The notes beneath the pieces were generated by a model, which was not told the DNA's origin, searched no databases, and saw only the letters and a program-made list of their open reading frames with translations. From Haliscomenobacter sp040401995 (GTDB lineage: Bacteria; Bacteroidota; Bacteroidia; Chitinophagales; Saprospiraceae): a DNA stretch of 64,000 bases. Both the position numbers and the translations under genes were made by a program. Positions 16,564-25,530 of this stretch are shown in pieces (the first letter of the stretch is position 1; each line of letters opens with the position of its first letter). The stretch spans positions 28,222 through 92,221 of the forward strand of contig JBBANM010000013.1 of NCBI GenBank assembly GCA_040401995.1. Direction: 5' to 3'.

Positions 16564-17673
16564 ATGCTTTATTTGGATCAACTAAAACTTACCAACTTTA
16601 AAAATTATGCAGCGCAAACGCTGAATTTCTCGCCGCAACTGAATTGCTTGGTGGGCAACAACGGCATGGGCAAAACCAACGTGCTCGACAGCATCTATTA
16701 TCTCTGCATGACCAAGAGCAATTTCTCCCAACCTGATAGCTCCCTTCCGCTTCACGACACCGGTTTTTTCCGTTTGGAGGGTCTTTTTTATCGTGGCGAC
16801 AACAAAGAAAAGATCGTTGCTAAAATTGTACCTCGCAAGCAAAAAGTCATAGAACGCAACGATATTCCTTACCAGCGACTCTCGGAGCACATCGGTTGTT
16901 TGCCCGTTGTATTCATCGGCCCCGATGATGTGGCGCTGATTAAAGAAGGTAGCGAAGAACGGCGGCGTTTTTTGGACAACACGCTCTCGCAAATTGATCC
17001 ACAATACTTGCAAGCGCTCATCAACTACACCCGGGTGCTCCAGCAACGCAATGCGCTGCTCAAACAATGGGATGGAGAAACCAGCCTGGCCGATCCGTCT
17101 TTGCTTGCCATCTACGATCAACAGTTGTTGGCGCCGGCGGAATACGTTTTCGCCCAGCGACAAAAGTTTTTTGCTACTTTTTCCGAAATTTTTCAAGCCG
17201 TATATCAAAAATTGTCGGGACAAGCGGAACAAGTCCGTATCGAATACCATTCCCCTTTGCATACCTTAAAATTGGAGCAACTCTTGCGACAAAATACTGT
17301 CAAAGACATCACCCTCAAACGCACCAGCAGCGGCATCCACCGCGACGACTTGATCTTTTCCATCGGCGGTGATCATCCACTTAAACGGTTTGGCTCCCAA
17401 GGGCAGTTAAAATCTTATCTGCTGGCTTTGAAATTGGCGCAATACCAATTATTGCAACAAAAAAAAGGGCTAGCACCAATCCTTTTGCTCGATGATCTTT
17501 TTGATAAATTGGATGAGCATCGGATCACGCAACTGATTCAATTGCTGACTACGGGTGAGTACGGCCAAATTTTTATCACCGACACCCACGAAACCCGCTT
17601 GGAAGAGATCATTTTGCAATTTGGCGTAGGTTACCGTAAATTCATCGTCGACAAAGGCGTCATTCAAGACTAA
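16564..17673 (+). CDS. recF: DNA replication and repair protein RecF
   Basis: A 369-residue SMC-like ATPase that helps load RecA at single-strand gaps. The start at 16564 (MLYLDQLKLTNFKNY) matches the family's N-terminus. An upstream in-frame ATG at 16540 lies in the repeat element. Visible motifs are Walker A GNNGMGKTN (about residues 31-39), the RecF block FIGPDDVALIKEGSEERRRFLDN (starting near residue 113), the signature FGSQGQLKSYLLALK (about 279-293) and Walker B PILLLDDLFDKLD (about 308-320). The length is typical. It is not next to dnaA, dnaN or gyrB here. A repeat element ends about 28 bp upstream. Confidence 0.96.
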   Translation: MLYLDQLKLTNFKNYAAQTLNFSPQLNCLVGNNGMGKTNVLDSIYYLCMTKSNFSQPDSSLPLHDTGFFRLEGLFYRGDNKEKIVAKIVPRKQKVIERNDIPYQRLSEHIGCLPVVFIGPDDVALIKEGSEERRRFLDNTLSQIDPQYLQALINYTRVLQQRNALLKQWDGETSLADPSLLAIYDQQLLAPAEYVFAQRQKFFATFSEIFQAVYQKLSGQAEQVRIEYHSPLHTLKLEQLLRQNTVKDITLKRTSSGIHRDDLIFSIGGDHPLKRFGSQGQLKSYLLALKLAQYQLLQQKKGLAPILLLDDLFDKLDEHRITQLIQLLTTGEYGQIFITDTHETRLEEIILQFGVGYRKFIVDKGVIQD

Positions 17674-17688
17674 AGTAAACATACACTC

Positions 17689-18948
17689 ATGATTAAAGCT
17701 CTTACCAAATCCTTCTTTTTTTGCGCCCTTTTGTTCCCATTTTTTTTGATGGGGCAAAAAAACAAAACACAACCCGCACCTACGCCAACCAAACCCAGTA
17801 CTTATTTCCCCGAACGCAACCGTTGGGAACATTTGGCCCCGTTAGCAGTAGGTTTTGATACCGTCAAGTTACAGCAAGCCATCCAATTTGCCATTGACCA
17901 GGAAACGACCAATCCGCGGAGTATGGAGCAATCGCATTACCAAACTTTTGGTCGGGAACCCTTTGGCGAAGCGGTTGGTCCGCTCAAAGACCGCGGCGCG
18001 CCTACTGGACTGATCATTTATAAAGGTTACATCATCGCTGAGTGGGGAGAACCGAGTCGGGTAGACATGACCCACAGCGTCACCAAAAGTTTGTTGTCGA
18101 CCGTTGTAGGACTGGCTGTGGATCGCGGCATGATCCGCAGCGTGCAGGATACCGTTTATCCTTATGTGGCACCGATACAATTGTACGAGCCGGGACAGCG
18201 CTTTGACAAGGCCGAACGTTTTGGTCAGTCAACATTGTTGAATCTTTTTGCTACGCCGCACAACCGCAGTATTACTTGGGATAATATGTTGCGCCAAACC
18301 AGTGCTTGGGAAGGCACCCTTTGGGGAAAACCAGATTGGGCAGATCGCCCCGCTACCAACCCAAATGAGTGGTTGACCGCGCCGCGCCCTAAACCTGGTA
18401 CAGCCTATGAATACAACGATGTTCGCGTCAACGCCTTGGCTTTGGCAACACTCAACGTCTGGCGGCGACCATTGCCGCAAGTGGCCCGCGAATACATTAT
18501 GGATCCCATCGGCGCATCGGCAAGCTGGCGTTGGTTTGGCTACGACAACTCCTTTGTGGTACTCGACGGTCAAATCATGCAATCTGTCAGCGGCGGCGGT
18601 CATTGGGGCGGCGGATTGATGATCAATGCTTATGACATGGCCCGTTTTGGCTACTTAATTATGAACAAAGGCAAATGGGGCGATAAACAGCTGATATCCG
18701 AAAGTTGGATTCAAATGGCCAGCACGCCTACGCCCGTAAAAACCGATTATGGGTTTATGAATTATTTTTTGAATACCGACAAAAAATTCATGCCCAATGC
18801 CCCGGCTTCTGCCATTGCGCACATCGGCAATGGTGTGAATGCGGTGGTGATGTTGCCAGAGCAAGACCTGGTTATCGTAACCCGTTGGATCAAAAACAAT
18901 GAAGCGCTGGATGGGTTGGTAAAACGAATCCTGGAGTCGAAAAAGTAA
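17689..18948 (+). CDS. Serine hydrolase of the class C beta-lactamase/PBP fold, secreted
   Basis: A 419-residue protein with a signal peptide (hydrophobic to about residue 23, ending LMGQ) and a Pro/Thr-rich linker. The catalytic SxxK motif is SVTK (about residues 129-132) in THSVTKSLLSTVVGLA. The second motif is YND in YEYNDVRVN (about 243). The third, usually KTG or HxG, appears as HIGNG near residue 382. These fit the EstB/class C beta-lactamase-related family, which includes esterases and peptidases rather than true beta-lactamases. It starts 15 bp after recF and may be co-transcribed. The substrate is unknown. Confidence 0.88.
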   Translation: MIKALTKSFFFCALLFPFFLMGQKNKTQPAPTPTKPSTYFPERNRWEHLAPLAVGFDTVKLQQAIQFAIDQETTNPRSMEQSHYQTFGREPFGEAVGPLKDRGAPTGLIIYKGYIIAEWGEPSRVDMTHSVTKSLLSTVVGLAVDRGMIRSVQDTVYPYVAPIQLYEPGQRFDKAERFGQSTLLNLFATPHNRSITWDNMLRQTSAWEGTLWGKPDWADRPATNPNEWLTAPRPKPGTAYEYNDVRVNALALATLNVWRRPLPQVAREYIMDPIGASASWRWFGYDNSFVVLDGQIMQSVSGGGHWGGGLMINAYDMARFGYLIMNKGKWGDKQLISESWIQMASTPTPVKTDYGFMNYFLNTDKKFMPNAPASAIAHIGNGVNAVVMLPEQDLVIVTRWIKNNEALDGLVKRILESKK

Positions 18949-18972
18949 AATTTGACTACATCAAATGATTAT

Positions 18973-19076
18973 CCACCACCGATTACACAGATTACACAAA
19001 TTGGGCAAACCCAATCTGTGTAATCTCGCTTACGCCGCAGGCGATAAGAATCTGCGTAATCTGTGAATCTGTGGTG
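18973..19076. repeat. Intergenic inverted repeat (CACAGATTAC family), copy 1
   Basis: A dyad whose arms read CACAGATTACACA and ACACAGATT-type sequence surrounds a central GCTTACGCCGCAGGCGATAAG. The centre (about 19027-19053) is the reverse complement of 34529-34556. It lies between the serine hydrolase and the DUF3267 operon. Confidence 0.65.
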
Positions 19077-19145
19077 AATTACTTAAATTTAAAATGCGCT
19101 TGTCAAAGCAATAATGCGAAAGCTTTCTAAGCTCAAAACTTGACG

Positions 19146-19814
19146 ATGCGCACGCAGTATGAAAAATTCAATCTCGTAGAACACATGAAAATAACCACCG
19201 CTGAATTGCCACAGGCAGGATACCAACTACAATCAGAATTGTATCATCCAGAGTTGGTGCAGTTTCTGCAAAATGAATCACAACACCAAACTTGGATTTT
19301 ACGGGTATTCCGAATTTTCAACGGACTACTTTTTATGGGTTTAGCCGGTTACATCGGATTTAAACTGGCTGCTGATTGGGCGCATGCCGATCGGTATATA
19401 ACCCAATTTGGCAATGGGGTTCTCTTGGTTTTTCTATTGGTTGTTCCGCATGAGTTATTGCATGGATTGGCCTACAAGCTTGTTGGAGCGCCAAAAGTTA
19501 GCTATGGCGCCAACCTCAAAAAATTGATGTTTTTTGCCATTGCCGATGGGTTCGTGGCTAATTTCAAGGAATTCTGCTTCGTTGCGCTGACACCTTTCGT
19601 TGTCATTACCATCTCTTTTTTGGCCTCCTTCTTGTTTGCCCCCAGCAATTGGTATTTCACCATTTATACCATGTTGACTGCGCACACTACTTTTTGTTCA
19701 GGCGATTTCGGTCTGCTCAATTACATGTTGCGTTTTCGCGATCACGGCATTGTAACCGTAGACTTTAAGGAGGAAAAAAAATCGGCGTTTTGGATTAAAA
19801 CACCTACCCCATGA
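19146..19814 (+). CDS. DUF3267 family putative zinc metalloprotease, membrane-bound
   Basis: About 222 residues from ATG 19146; an in-frame TTG lies two codons upstream. Four hydrophobic segments are visible. The second ends in VVPHELLHGLAYKL (about residues 99-112), giving the HExxH zinc motif HELLH that defines the DUF3267 putative zincin family. A later helix carries the polar stretch AHTTFCSGDFG (about 182-192). Function of the family is unknown, possibly intramembrane proteolysis. The stop overlaps the next gene's ATG by four bases (ATGA), so the two are translationally coupled. Confidence 0.85.
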   Translation: MRTQYEKFNLVEHMKITTAELPQAGYQLQSELYHPELVQFLQNESQHQTWILRVFRIFNGLLFMGLAGYIGFKLAADWAHADRYITQFGNGVLLVFLLVVPHELLHGLAYKLVGAPKVSYGANLKKLMFFAIADGFVANFKEFCFVALTPFVVITISFLASFLFAPSNWYFTIYTMLTAHTTFCSGDFGLLNYMLRFRDHGIVTVDFKEEKKSAFWIKTPTP

Positions 19815-20989
19815 ATAAAAAATACGACCAGTGGATAAAAATCCTCGCGGGTCTCTATGTTGCCCTGGCCATTTTTGCCAGCATCCAATCCATCAGTTTA
19901 GGCGGAAAACAATTTGAAGAAAACGGCCCTAGCTATACCCATTACAACAATTACATCATTTTTAAGCAGTCGTTTTTCCATCTCTTAAACCACCAAGATC
20001 TCTACCAGCTTTTCCCTGCAGAACAATGGGATCTCTACAAATATAGCCCCACTTTTGCTTTGTTTTTTGGCGTATTCGCCGCATTACCGGATTGGCTGGG
20101 TTTAATCCTTTGGAATCTGTTGAATGCATTGGTTTTCTTTTTGGGTGTTAGGAGTTTGCCCAATTTGGGGTCCAAAACCAGTTTTGCCATCCTGCTTTTT
20201 TGCTTAATTGAGCTGGTAACCGCCTTGCAAAGCGCACAAAGCAATGCCCTAATTGCTGGTCTGCTGTTGTTGACCTTTAGCGCCTTGGAAAAACGCCAAT
20301 ACCTTTGGGCAACTCTTTGGATTTTGCTCACCGTTTATATCAAGATTTTTGGCATTGTAGCTTATGCCATCTTTATTTTTTACCCAAAAAAAGGGCGCTT
20401 GATCGCTTATTCGCTGTTTTGGGGCTTGTTATTGTTGTTGCTGCCTTTACCGTTTACTGGTGCAAATCATTTCCTAGAGCTCTACCAAAGTTGGTGGCAT
20501 ATGCTGGGCGAAGACCATTCCTCTTCCTTGGGTTTATCGGTGTTGGGTTGGTTACAAAGTTGGTTTGGATTTCCATTTTCCAAAAATAGCGTGGTATTGG
20601 TAGGTATGATGCTGTTTGTTTTGCCGCTGATTCGTTGGCAACAATATGCCAATTATGCTTTCCGCTTGTGGCTATTGGCTTCGGTATTGGTGTGGATTGT
20701 TATTTTTAACCACAAAGCAGAATCGCCTACCTTTATATTGGCCATAGCCGGCGTAGCCCTTTGGTTTTTTAGTCAAAAAAGCAGCCCTTTGCATTGGGTG
20801 TTGCTGGCGCTGGCCCTGGTTTTTACCCAATTATCGCCTACTGATATTTTCCCAGCGGTAATAAGAAATCAATGGGTGGCGCCCTATGTGTTGAAAGCCG
20901 TTCCTTGCATTGCCATTTGGATCAGTATTACTTACGAATTGCTGTTTGAGGATTTTTCTCAAAAACTCATCCCCGCTGCAGAAGCATAA
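19811..20989 (+). CDS. GT87-type (DUF2029) polyprenol-phosphate-dependent glycosyltransferase
   Basis: A 392-residue integral membrane protein with about ten helices. The family signature is seen in the first extracytoplasmic loop (about residues 44-75): NNYIIFKQSFFHLLNHQDLY and then KYSPTFALFF, typical of mannosyltransferase-like GT87 (DUF2029) proteins that use lipid-linked sugars. The acidic DLY region corresponds to the usual catalytic loop. It is coupled to the DUF3267 gene by a four-base overlap, and a soluble glycosyltransferase follows six bases later. The three probably act on the same envelope glycan, which is inference. Confidence 0.85.
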   Translation: MNKKYDQWIKILAGLYVALAIFASIQSISLGGKQFEENGPSYTHYNNYIIFKQSFFHLLNHQDLYQLFPAEQWDLYKYSPTFALFFGVFAALPDWLGLILWNLLNALVFFLGVRSLPNLGSKTSFAILLFCLIELVTALQSAQSNALIAGLLLLTFSALEKRQYLWATLWILLTVYIKIFGIVAYAIFIFYPKKGRLIAYSLFWGLLLLLLPLPFTGANHFLELYQSWWHMLGEDHSSSLGLSVLGWLQSWFGFPFSKNSVVLVGMMLFVLPLIRWQQYANYAFRLWLLASVLVWIVIFNHKAESPTFILAIAGVALWFFSQKSSPLHWVLLALALVFTQLSPTDIFPAVIRNQWVAPYVLKAVPCIAIWISITYELLFEDFSQKLIPAAEA

Positions 20990-20995
20990 CCAAAC

Positions 20996-21868
20996 ATGAA
21001 AATATCTGGATTTACCTTCATTCGCAATGCCATTCAATACGATTACCCGATCCAGGAAGCCATTACCTCGATTTTGCCGCTTTGCGATGAAGTAGTAGTG
21101 GCTGTGGGGCAATCCTCTGACGCTACTTTGGCGCTTATCCAAAACATCGATAGCGCAAAGATCAAAATCATCCCCACCATTTGGGACGATTCCTTGCGCG
21201 AGGGCGGGCGCGTGCTGGCGGCCGAGACCAACAAAGCTTTTCAAGCCATTGGCCCCGACAGCGACTGGTCGTTTTACATCCAAGGCGATGAAGTAGTTCA
21301 TGAAAAATACCTCGACAACATCCACGCAGCAATGACCCGCTGGAAAGACGATCCCAAAGTGGATGGCCTTCTTTTCAACTACCAGCATTTTTATGGTTCG
21401 TATGATTACGTTGGAGAGTCATCAAAATGGTATCGCCGGGAAATCAGGGTGGTGCGCAACGACAAAAACATCTATTCTTACCGCGATGCCCAGGGTTTTC
21501 GCAAAGGGCAAAATGAAAAACTGCGGGTGAAACTCATCGATGCTGAAATGTATCATTACGGCTGGGTGAAACATCCCCAAGCGATGCAAAAGAAACAAGA
21601 AACCTTTCAAAAACTGTGGCACGACGATCAATGGATCAACCAAAACTTGGCGCCAGCCGAGGCATTTGATTACTCGGAAATTGATGCTTTGCGTTTGTTT
21701 GAGGGTACGCATCCTCAAACCATGTTGGCGCGCATTGCCCAAAAAAATTGGGCCTTCGATTACGATATTTCCAAGAACAACATGGCGGTGAAAGAGCAAT
21801 TAAAGAAATGGGTTAGAGACTCAACCGGCTGGTATATCGGCGAGTACCGCAACTATAAACTGGTGTAA
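20996..21868 (+). CDS. Glycosyltransferase, GT-A fold (family 2-like)
   Basis: A 290-residue soluble protein. The N-terminus ISGFTFIRNAIQYDYP is typical of GT2-like enzymes that begin with a nucleotide-binding strand. LCDEVVVAVGQSSDAT (about residues 30-45) follows the usual beta-strand/Asp pattern, and SFYIQGDEVVHE (about 92-103) supplies a Gly-Asp-Glu replacing the common DxD metal site. The C-terminal third is rich in Trp, Tyr and His. It begins six bases after the GT87 gene and closes the operon; the convergent permease gene ends four bases away. The acceptor is unknown. Confidence 0.85.
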   Translation: MKISGFTFIRNAIQYDYPIQEAITSILPLCDEVVVAVGQSSDATLALIQNIDSAKIKIIPTIWDDSLREGGRVLAAETNKAFQAIGPDSDWSFYIQGDEVVHEKYLDNIHAAMTRWKDDPKVDGLLFNYQHFYGSYDYVGESSKWYRREIRVVRNDKNIYSYRDAQGFRKGQNEKLRVKLIDAEMYHYGWVKHPQAMQKKQETFQKLWHDDQWINQNLAPAEAFDYSEIDALRLFEGTHPQTMLARIAQKNWAFDYDISKNNMAVKEQLKKWVRDSTGWYIGEYRNYKLV

Positions 21869-21871
21869 AAT

Positions 21872-23194
21872 CTAAACAGATGCCGGAGGTGTAGAGCGTT
21901 TTTTTCGCCAAAAATAAATCGGCAAGCCCGTGGCCAGCATCACCAAACCCAGCAAAATAATCTCCCAACCCGTGCCAATGATGGCGGCCATTGCGAAGAT
22001 CCAAGTAGCGCCCGACAAAAGATACAAGCGAAAATGAACCGCCCAACTTAAACGCTCGCCCGATAAATAACGCAACCGCAATTCGGCCAATGCACAAAAA
22101 GCATACGGTATCAAGGAAGATAAGGTGGCCAGCAAAATCATCTGCTCAAATTGTTTTTGCAGCGATTTGCTAAAATTGAAACAGATTAAGATGGTAATGA
22201 GTACACTGGAGGCTACTAAGGCAAAGGCTGGTGCTCCACGCTCGTTTTTTTGTCCAAACCATTTGGGGAATAGCCCATCCTGCGCGGCCGCCCAAGGAAT
22301 CTGCCCTTGCAAAAGAATCCAACCATTTAGCGCACCTAGACAAGAAATAGATGCCGCTGCCGCCACCAGGTAATAACCGGTAGTTCCCCACAACTGGCGT
22401 GCCGCATCAGCAAATGGCGAGGCCGAATCGGCCATGATCGATTTTGGCACGATGCCCAATACCGCAGTGCTAGCCGTGATGAAAATAAGCGATGAAAAAA
22501 GAGTACCGCCAATGGTAGCACGCGCGATGTTCTTCTGCGGATCCTTGATATCAGAAGCGGGAATTGTAGCCGATTCAACCCCGAGAAACGACCATAAAGT
22601 CAGCGCGGCAGTGTGCAAGGCCACCTGCAAAGGATTAAAGCCTCCCAACGGAACCGCTAAATTCGACCAGTGAAAAAAGGAATAGCCATAGGTGGCAATT
22701 AAAATAATCGGGCCCAAGCGCAGTACCATCGTCACCAACTGAAATAAGGCGGCATCGCGTACCCCGCGCAAATTGAGCAAAGTGACGCCCCAAACAGTCA
22801 GTATGCTTACCCCGGCAGCCAGTATTGCATCCGTTTTGAGGAGTGGAAAAAACGGAGTAAGATTAGAAACAAACCCCACCGCAATGGCGGTATTGCCCAC
22901 CCATAAGGCAATCCAATAACCATAAGCAATCAAAAATCCGGAAAAATTGCCGTAAGCCCGCTGAGTGTACAGATACAAACCGCCGGTAAGCGGCAATAAC
23001 TTGCTAAGGCGGGCAAACGTCAAAGCCAGTAAAATAGCGCCAGCAGTGGATACCAACCAGCCCAATAGACTAAGTTGGCCATACTGGGCTAAAGAAGCCG
23101 GTAGCAAAAAAATGCCCGAGCCAATCATGTTGCCAGCTATCAGTGCGGCAGCTGGCAATAGACCAATTTTTTGCGGTGCGTGGTTGTTTTTCAA
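21872..23194 (-). CDS. APC-superfamily amino acid permease
   Basis: A 440-residue inner-membrane protein with about twelve helices. The first helix bears the APC signature IAGNMIGSGIFLLPASLAQYG (shown as its core GSGIFLLP, about residues 25-32). The sixth-helix region contains LWSFLGVESATIPASDIKDP (core FLGVES, about 207-212). These place it in the basic amino acid/polyamine antiporter branch (arginine/agmatine, cadaverine-lysine or putrescine-ornithine type). Substrate cannot be assigned. It is convergent with the glycosyltransferase operon. A long palindromic repeat lies just upstream at 23213-23372. Confidence 0.88.
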   Translation of the reverse strand: MKNNHAPQKIGLLPAAALIAGNMIGSGIFLLPASLAQYGQLSLLGWLVSTAGAILLALTFARLSKLLPLTGGLYLYTQRAYGNFSGFLIAYGYWIALWVGNTAIAVGFVSNLTPFFPLLKTDAILAAGVSILTVWGVTLLNLRGVRDAALFQLVTMVLRLGPIILIATYGYSFFHWSNLAVPLGGFNPLQVALHTAALTLWSFLGVESATIPASDIKDPQKNIARATIGGTLFSSLIFITASTAVLGIVPKSIMADSASPFADAARQLWGTTGYYLVAAAASISCLGALNGWILLQGQIPWAAAQDGLFPKWFGQKNERGAPAFALVASSVLITILICFNFSKSLQKQFEQMILLATLSSLIPYAFCALAELRLRYLSGERLSWAVHFRLYLLSGATWIFAMAAIIGTGWEIILLGLVMLATGLPIYFWRKKRSTPPASV

Positions 23195-23212
23195 CGATAT
23201 TAGGTAGGCTGT

Positions 23213-23372
23213 AGAGCTTGTTCAGGTTTCTGCTTCGAGCTACAAATGGCAAAATTCACCCCAATTTCGTTACAAAAATGCTCATGTAGCGCTGCTACAC
23301 TCCGCTTTTTGCGCCTTATTGGTGCGAATTTTTGCTCACTACGCCTTCGAACCAGAATCCTGTACAAGCTCT
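23213..23372. repeat. AGAGCTTGTTCAGG inverted-repeat element, long copy
   Basis: Arms AGAGCTTGTTCAGG (23213-23226) and CCTGTACAAGCTCT (23359-23372, one mismatch) flank a roughly 130-bp interior. The interior aligns, in reverse orientation and with about 95 extra bases, with the copy at 59504-59581: both contain CTTCGAGCT- and CAAACCAGAATCCTG-like blocks. The right arm touches the stop codon of the lipoprotein gene. Confidence 0.7.
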
Positions 23373-23803
23373 TACTGACAAGCACCTTTTTTATAAGGTT
23401 TGTTAAAGGTAGCGCCAGGCTCCAATTCCAATTTGCCATCAACTTCATGCAGCGGACCTTCTTTTTTCAGCAATTCGTTGTCTTTGACTTGATACTCCTG
23501 TTTTTCAATCACCGTGCTACCTTCGATGGTAAAAGTGGTTTCTACGCTCAGCACATCCCCTGATTTAGTACCTTCCATCACGCCACTGTAGGCATTTTGG
23601 ATCTCTGGGCCATCTTGCATGCCGGTGATGGTACCGGAAACGTTATCGCCAGTGACCGTTAATTGTATAGTCTCGGTACTTGAAGTGGGCGCATCCGCCG
23701 TGGCTGGCGTTTCGTTGGTATAGCAACCATCAATGGAAGTTTGATTCGACTGGCAAGCAAAAGCCAGAGTCAAGAGCAGAAGAACTGGAAGTAGATGTTT
23801 CAT
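23372..23803 (-). CDS. Putative lipoprotein of unknown function
   Basis: A 143-residue protein with a lipoprotein signal: a hydrophobic stretch from about residue 4, then LAFAC, with Cys17 as the likely lipidated residue. The mature part has a Thr/Ser/Ala-rich linker followed by a small beta-rich domain of alternating polar strands (LTVTGDNVSGTITGMQDG...). Two more Cys, one near residue 27 and one at the penultimate position, could form a disulphide. I recognise no named family. A well-spaced promoter (TACATTTG with TTTG 21 bp upstream) precedes it. Confidence 0.75.
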   Translation of the reverse strand: MKHLLPVLLLLTLAFACQSNQTSIDGCYTNETPATADAPTSSTETIQLTVTGDNVSGTITGMQDGPEIQNAYSGVMEGTKSGDVLSVETTFTIEGSTVIEKQEYQVKDNELLKKEGPLHEVDGKLELEPGATFNKPYKKGACQ

Positions 23804-23844
23804 TGGAATATTAGGTTTGTTAATGAAATCGATATGGTGTTTTC

Positions 23845-23877
23845 CAAATGTAAGGATTTAGTCGAAGATCGGGCAAA
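23845..23877 (-). promoter_or_regulatory. Bacteroidota-type promoter of the lipoprotein gene
   Basis: Read on the minus strand, TTTG (23877-23874) is followed after 21 bp by TACATTTG (23852-23845), an exact -33/-7 pair at the expected spacing, 42 bp before the start codon. Confidence 0.65.
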
Positions 23878-23946
23878 AAAAATACAGGTTTCGAGAACGA
23901 TATCCGAAACCTGTATTCCTGTTTTTTTAACTAGACTCCCTTTACT

Positions 23947-24123
23947 TTACTGAGCCACTCTGGTGTACATCAAGTAAAGCAAAAAGATAAAGACCACGGT
24001 AACGCCCCCAATAATGGCAAATACTCTACGTGCGTCTTTGGCTTGTGCAACAGTTGTCTTGTTGGCTCCATCCGAATGAATGGATTTCATTCCCGGTTTG
24101 CGGTATGCTTTGTGCTTTTTCAT
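23947..24123 (-). CDS. 58-residue single-pass membrane protein
   Basis: An uninterrupted frame from ATG (24123) to TAA (23947) encodes 58 residues. The first half is basic and polar (MKKHKAYRKPGMKS...), followed by one clear membrane helix of about 20 residues (FAIIGGVTVVFIFLLYLMY) and a short tail ending RVAQ. The positive-inside pattern predicts a cytoplasmic N-terminus. No family is recognised. It stands alone between the lipoprotein and helicase genes on the same strand. The coding character (sensible amphipathic layout and a clean TM) makes it credible despite its size. Confidence 0.65.
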   Translation of the reverse strand: MKKHKAYRKPGMKSIHSDGANKTTVAQAKDARRVFAIIGGVTVVFIFLLYLMYTRVAQ

Positions 24124-24231
24124 AGCGATTGAAATTTAATTGATCAAGTTATGAAAAAAGCTAGAACATTTGCAATACAGGATAGATAATTTGGCCAAAC
24201 AGATTAAAAACAATATTTAGATTGATTTTCG

Positions 24232-25530
24232 TCACCTGAAATTATGATAAAAATCAACAATCCGCTGATCGGTGAGGATGTCTTGCATGCGCAGTCGCTG
24301 GCGCAAAACGATGCCCTCTAGCGTGCGACAACGACTCAGCGCCACGTAGGTTTGTCCGTGTTCAAAAGCGCCACCGCCCAAATCGATGATCACCCGATCA
24401 AAGGTTTTTCCTTGTGCTTTGTGGATGGTTACTGCCCAGGCCAATTTCACTGGAAACTGGGTAAAAGTGCCGGTGATTTCGGTTTCTATTTCGGCCGGGT
24501 TATCAACTTTTTGCCGGTAACGTATCGTTTCCCAGGTTACCAATTCTATTTCAATGACTTGCGTTTTTCCTTCGCGGTCTTCTACTTTGATGGAGATGCT
24601 TTCGTCGCTCAGTCGCACGATTTTACCGATGGTGCCATTCACATAGCGGCGATCGGGATCGTTTTTCAACAACATGACTTGCGCGTCTTCTTTGAGCTTG
24701 AGCGCCAGATCGGTTGGCGCAACTTGTGGGTTAAATTCACCGCTCAACTTGGCATTGTACACCCGTTGTCGGGTTTCTAATTTGCCCAATTCTTTTTGAT
24801 TTATGCCATCCGCGGTGGCATTGCGGGCAGTGAGGGTAATGTAAAAATCTTCCGATTCAAAACCGGGCAAAAAGCGCTCGTTGAGTTCTTGCAGATCGTC
24901 TTGATCGGCGTGATTTTGGCGCACCGCATCGAGCAAACGCAAGAAGTGGCGGTTGTCTTGACGGTACACTTTGCGCAATTCTAGCAACTCCATCTCAAAA
25001 TCCAATCCAAACAACTGCGCCGAGAAAAAATACGGCGATACGTATTGATATTCAAAAAACTCTTTTTCAAAATCGGTAGCCACCACCGGCGGCAATTGGT
25101 ACAAATCCCCAAAAAAAATTACCTGCACCCCGCCAAAAGGCGCCGGATTTTCGCGATTAATCCGCAAGAAATAATCCATATGATCAATCAAATCGGCGCG
25201 AACCATGGAGATTTCATCAATGATCAAAATATCCATTTTGCGGTACAAGCGTCGATCTTTGCGTTTATGGATGTCTTTGCGGGTAAACAATTTAGGCGGG
25301 AAACCAAAAAAAGAGTGAATCGTTTGTCCGCGTACGTTGAGCGCGGCTACACCCGTGGGCGCTAGTACCACCACATTTTTGCGGGTGGTATTGCGAAAAA
25401 GCTGTAACAAAGTAGACTTACCGGTGCCTGCCTTACCGGTGACAAACAGGTTTTTACCCCCTTTCTCTATTTGATTGAGGGCATTCTGAAAACCGGCATT
25501 GAGTTCCAATGGTGGTCGATCGATCGGCAC
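24232..25530 (-). CDS. PIF1/RecD-like AAA helicase
   Basis: A 432-residue superfamily 1 helicase. Motif I/Walker A is GKAGTGKST (about residues 32-40). Walker B is IIDEISMV (about 103-110), then FFGDLYQLPPV (motif III, about 144-154). The C-terminal helicase half carries AWAVTIHKAQGKTFDRVI (motif V) and YVALSRCRTLEGIVL (motif VI), the PIF1/RecD2 signature. The enzyme should translocate 5' to 3' on single-stranded DNA. It is short for PIF1 but usual for the bacterial DUF2075-like subgroup. Transcribed alone. An inverted-repeat cluster lies upstream. Confidence 0.92.
   Translation of the reverse strand: MPIDRPPLELNAGFQNALNQIEKGGKNLFVTGKAGTGKSTLLQLFRNTTRKNVVVLAPTGVAALNVRGQTIHSFFGFPPKLFTRKDIHKRKDRRLYRKMDILIIDEISMVRADLIDHMDYFLRINRENPAPFGGVQVIFFGDLYQLPPVVATDFEKEFFEYQYVSPYFFSAQLFGLDFEMELLELRKVYRQDNRHFLRLLDAVRQNHADQDDLQELNERFLPGFESEDFYITLTARNATADGINQKELGKLETRQRVYNAKLSGEFNPQVAPTDLALKLKEDAQVMLLKNDPDRRYVNGTIGKIVRLSDESISIKVEDREGKTQVIEIELVTWETIRYRQKVDNPAEIETEITGTFTQFPVKLAWAVTIHKAQGKTFDRVIIDLGGGAFEHGQTYVALSRCRTLEGIVLRQRLRMQDILTDQRIVDFYHNFR

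Noticed and set aside
16223..16564. 113-residue minus-strand frame across the first roughly 400-bp element
   Set aside because: It passes straight through the hairpin arms, is not conserved in the second copy, and its composition is not protein-like.
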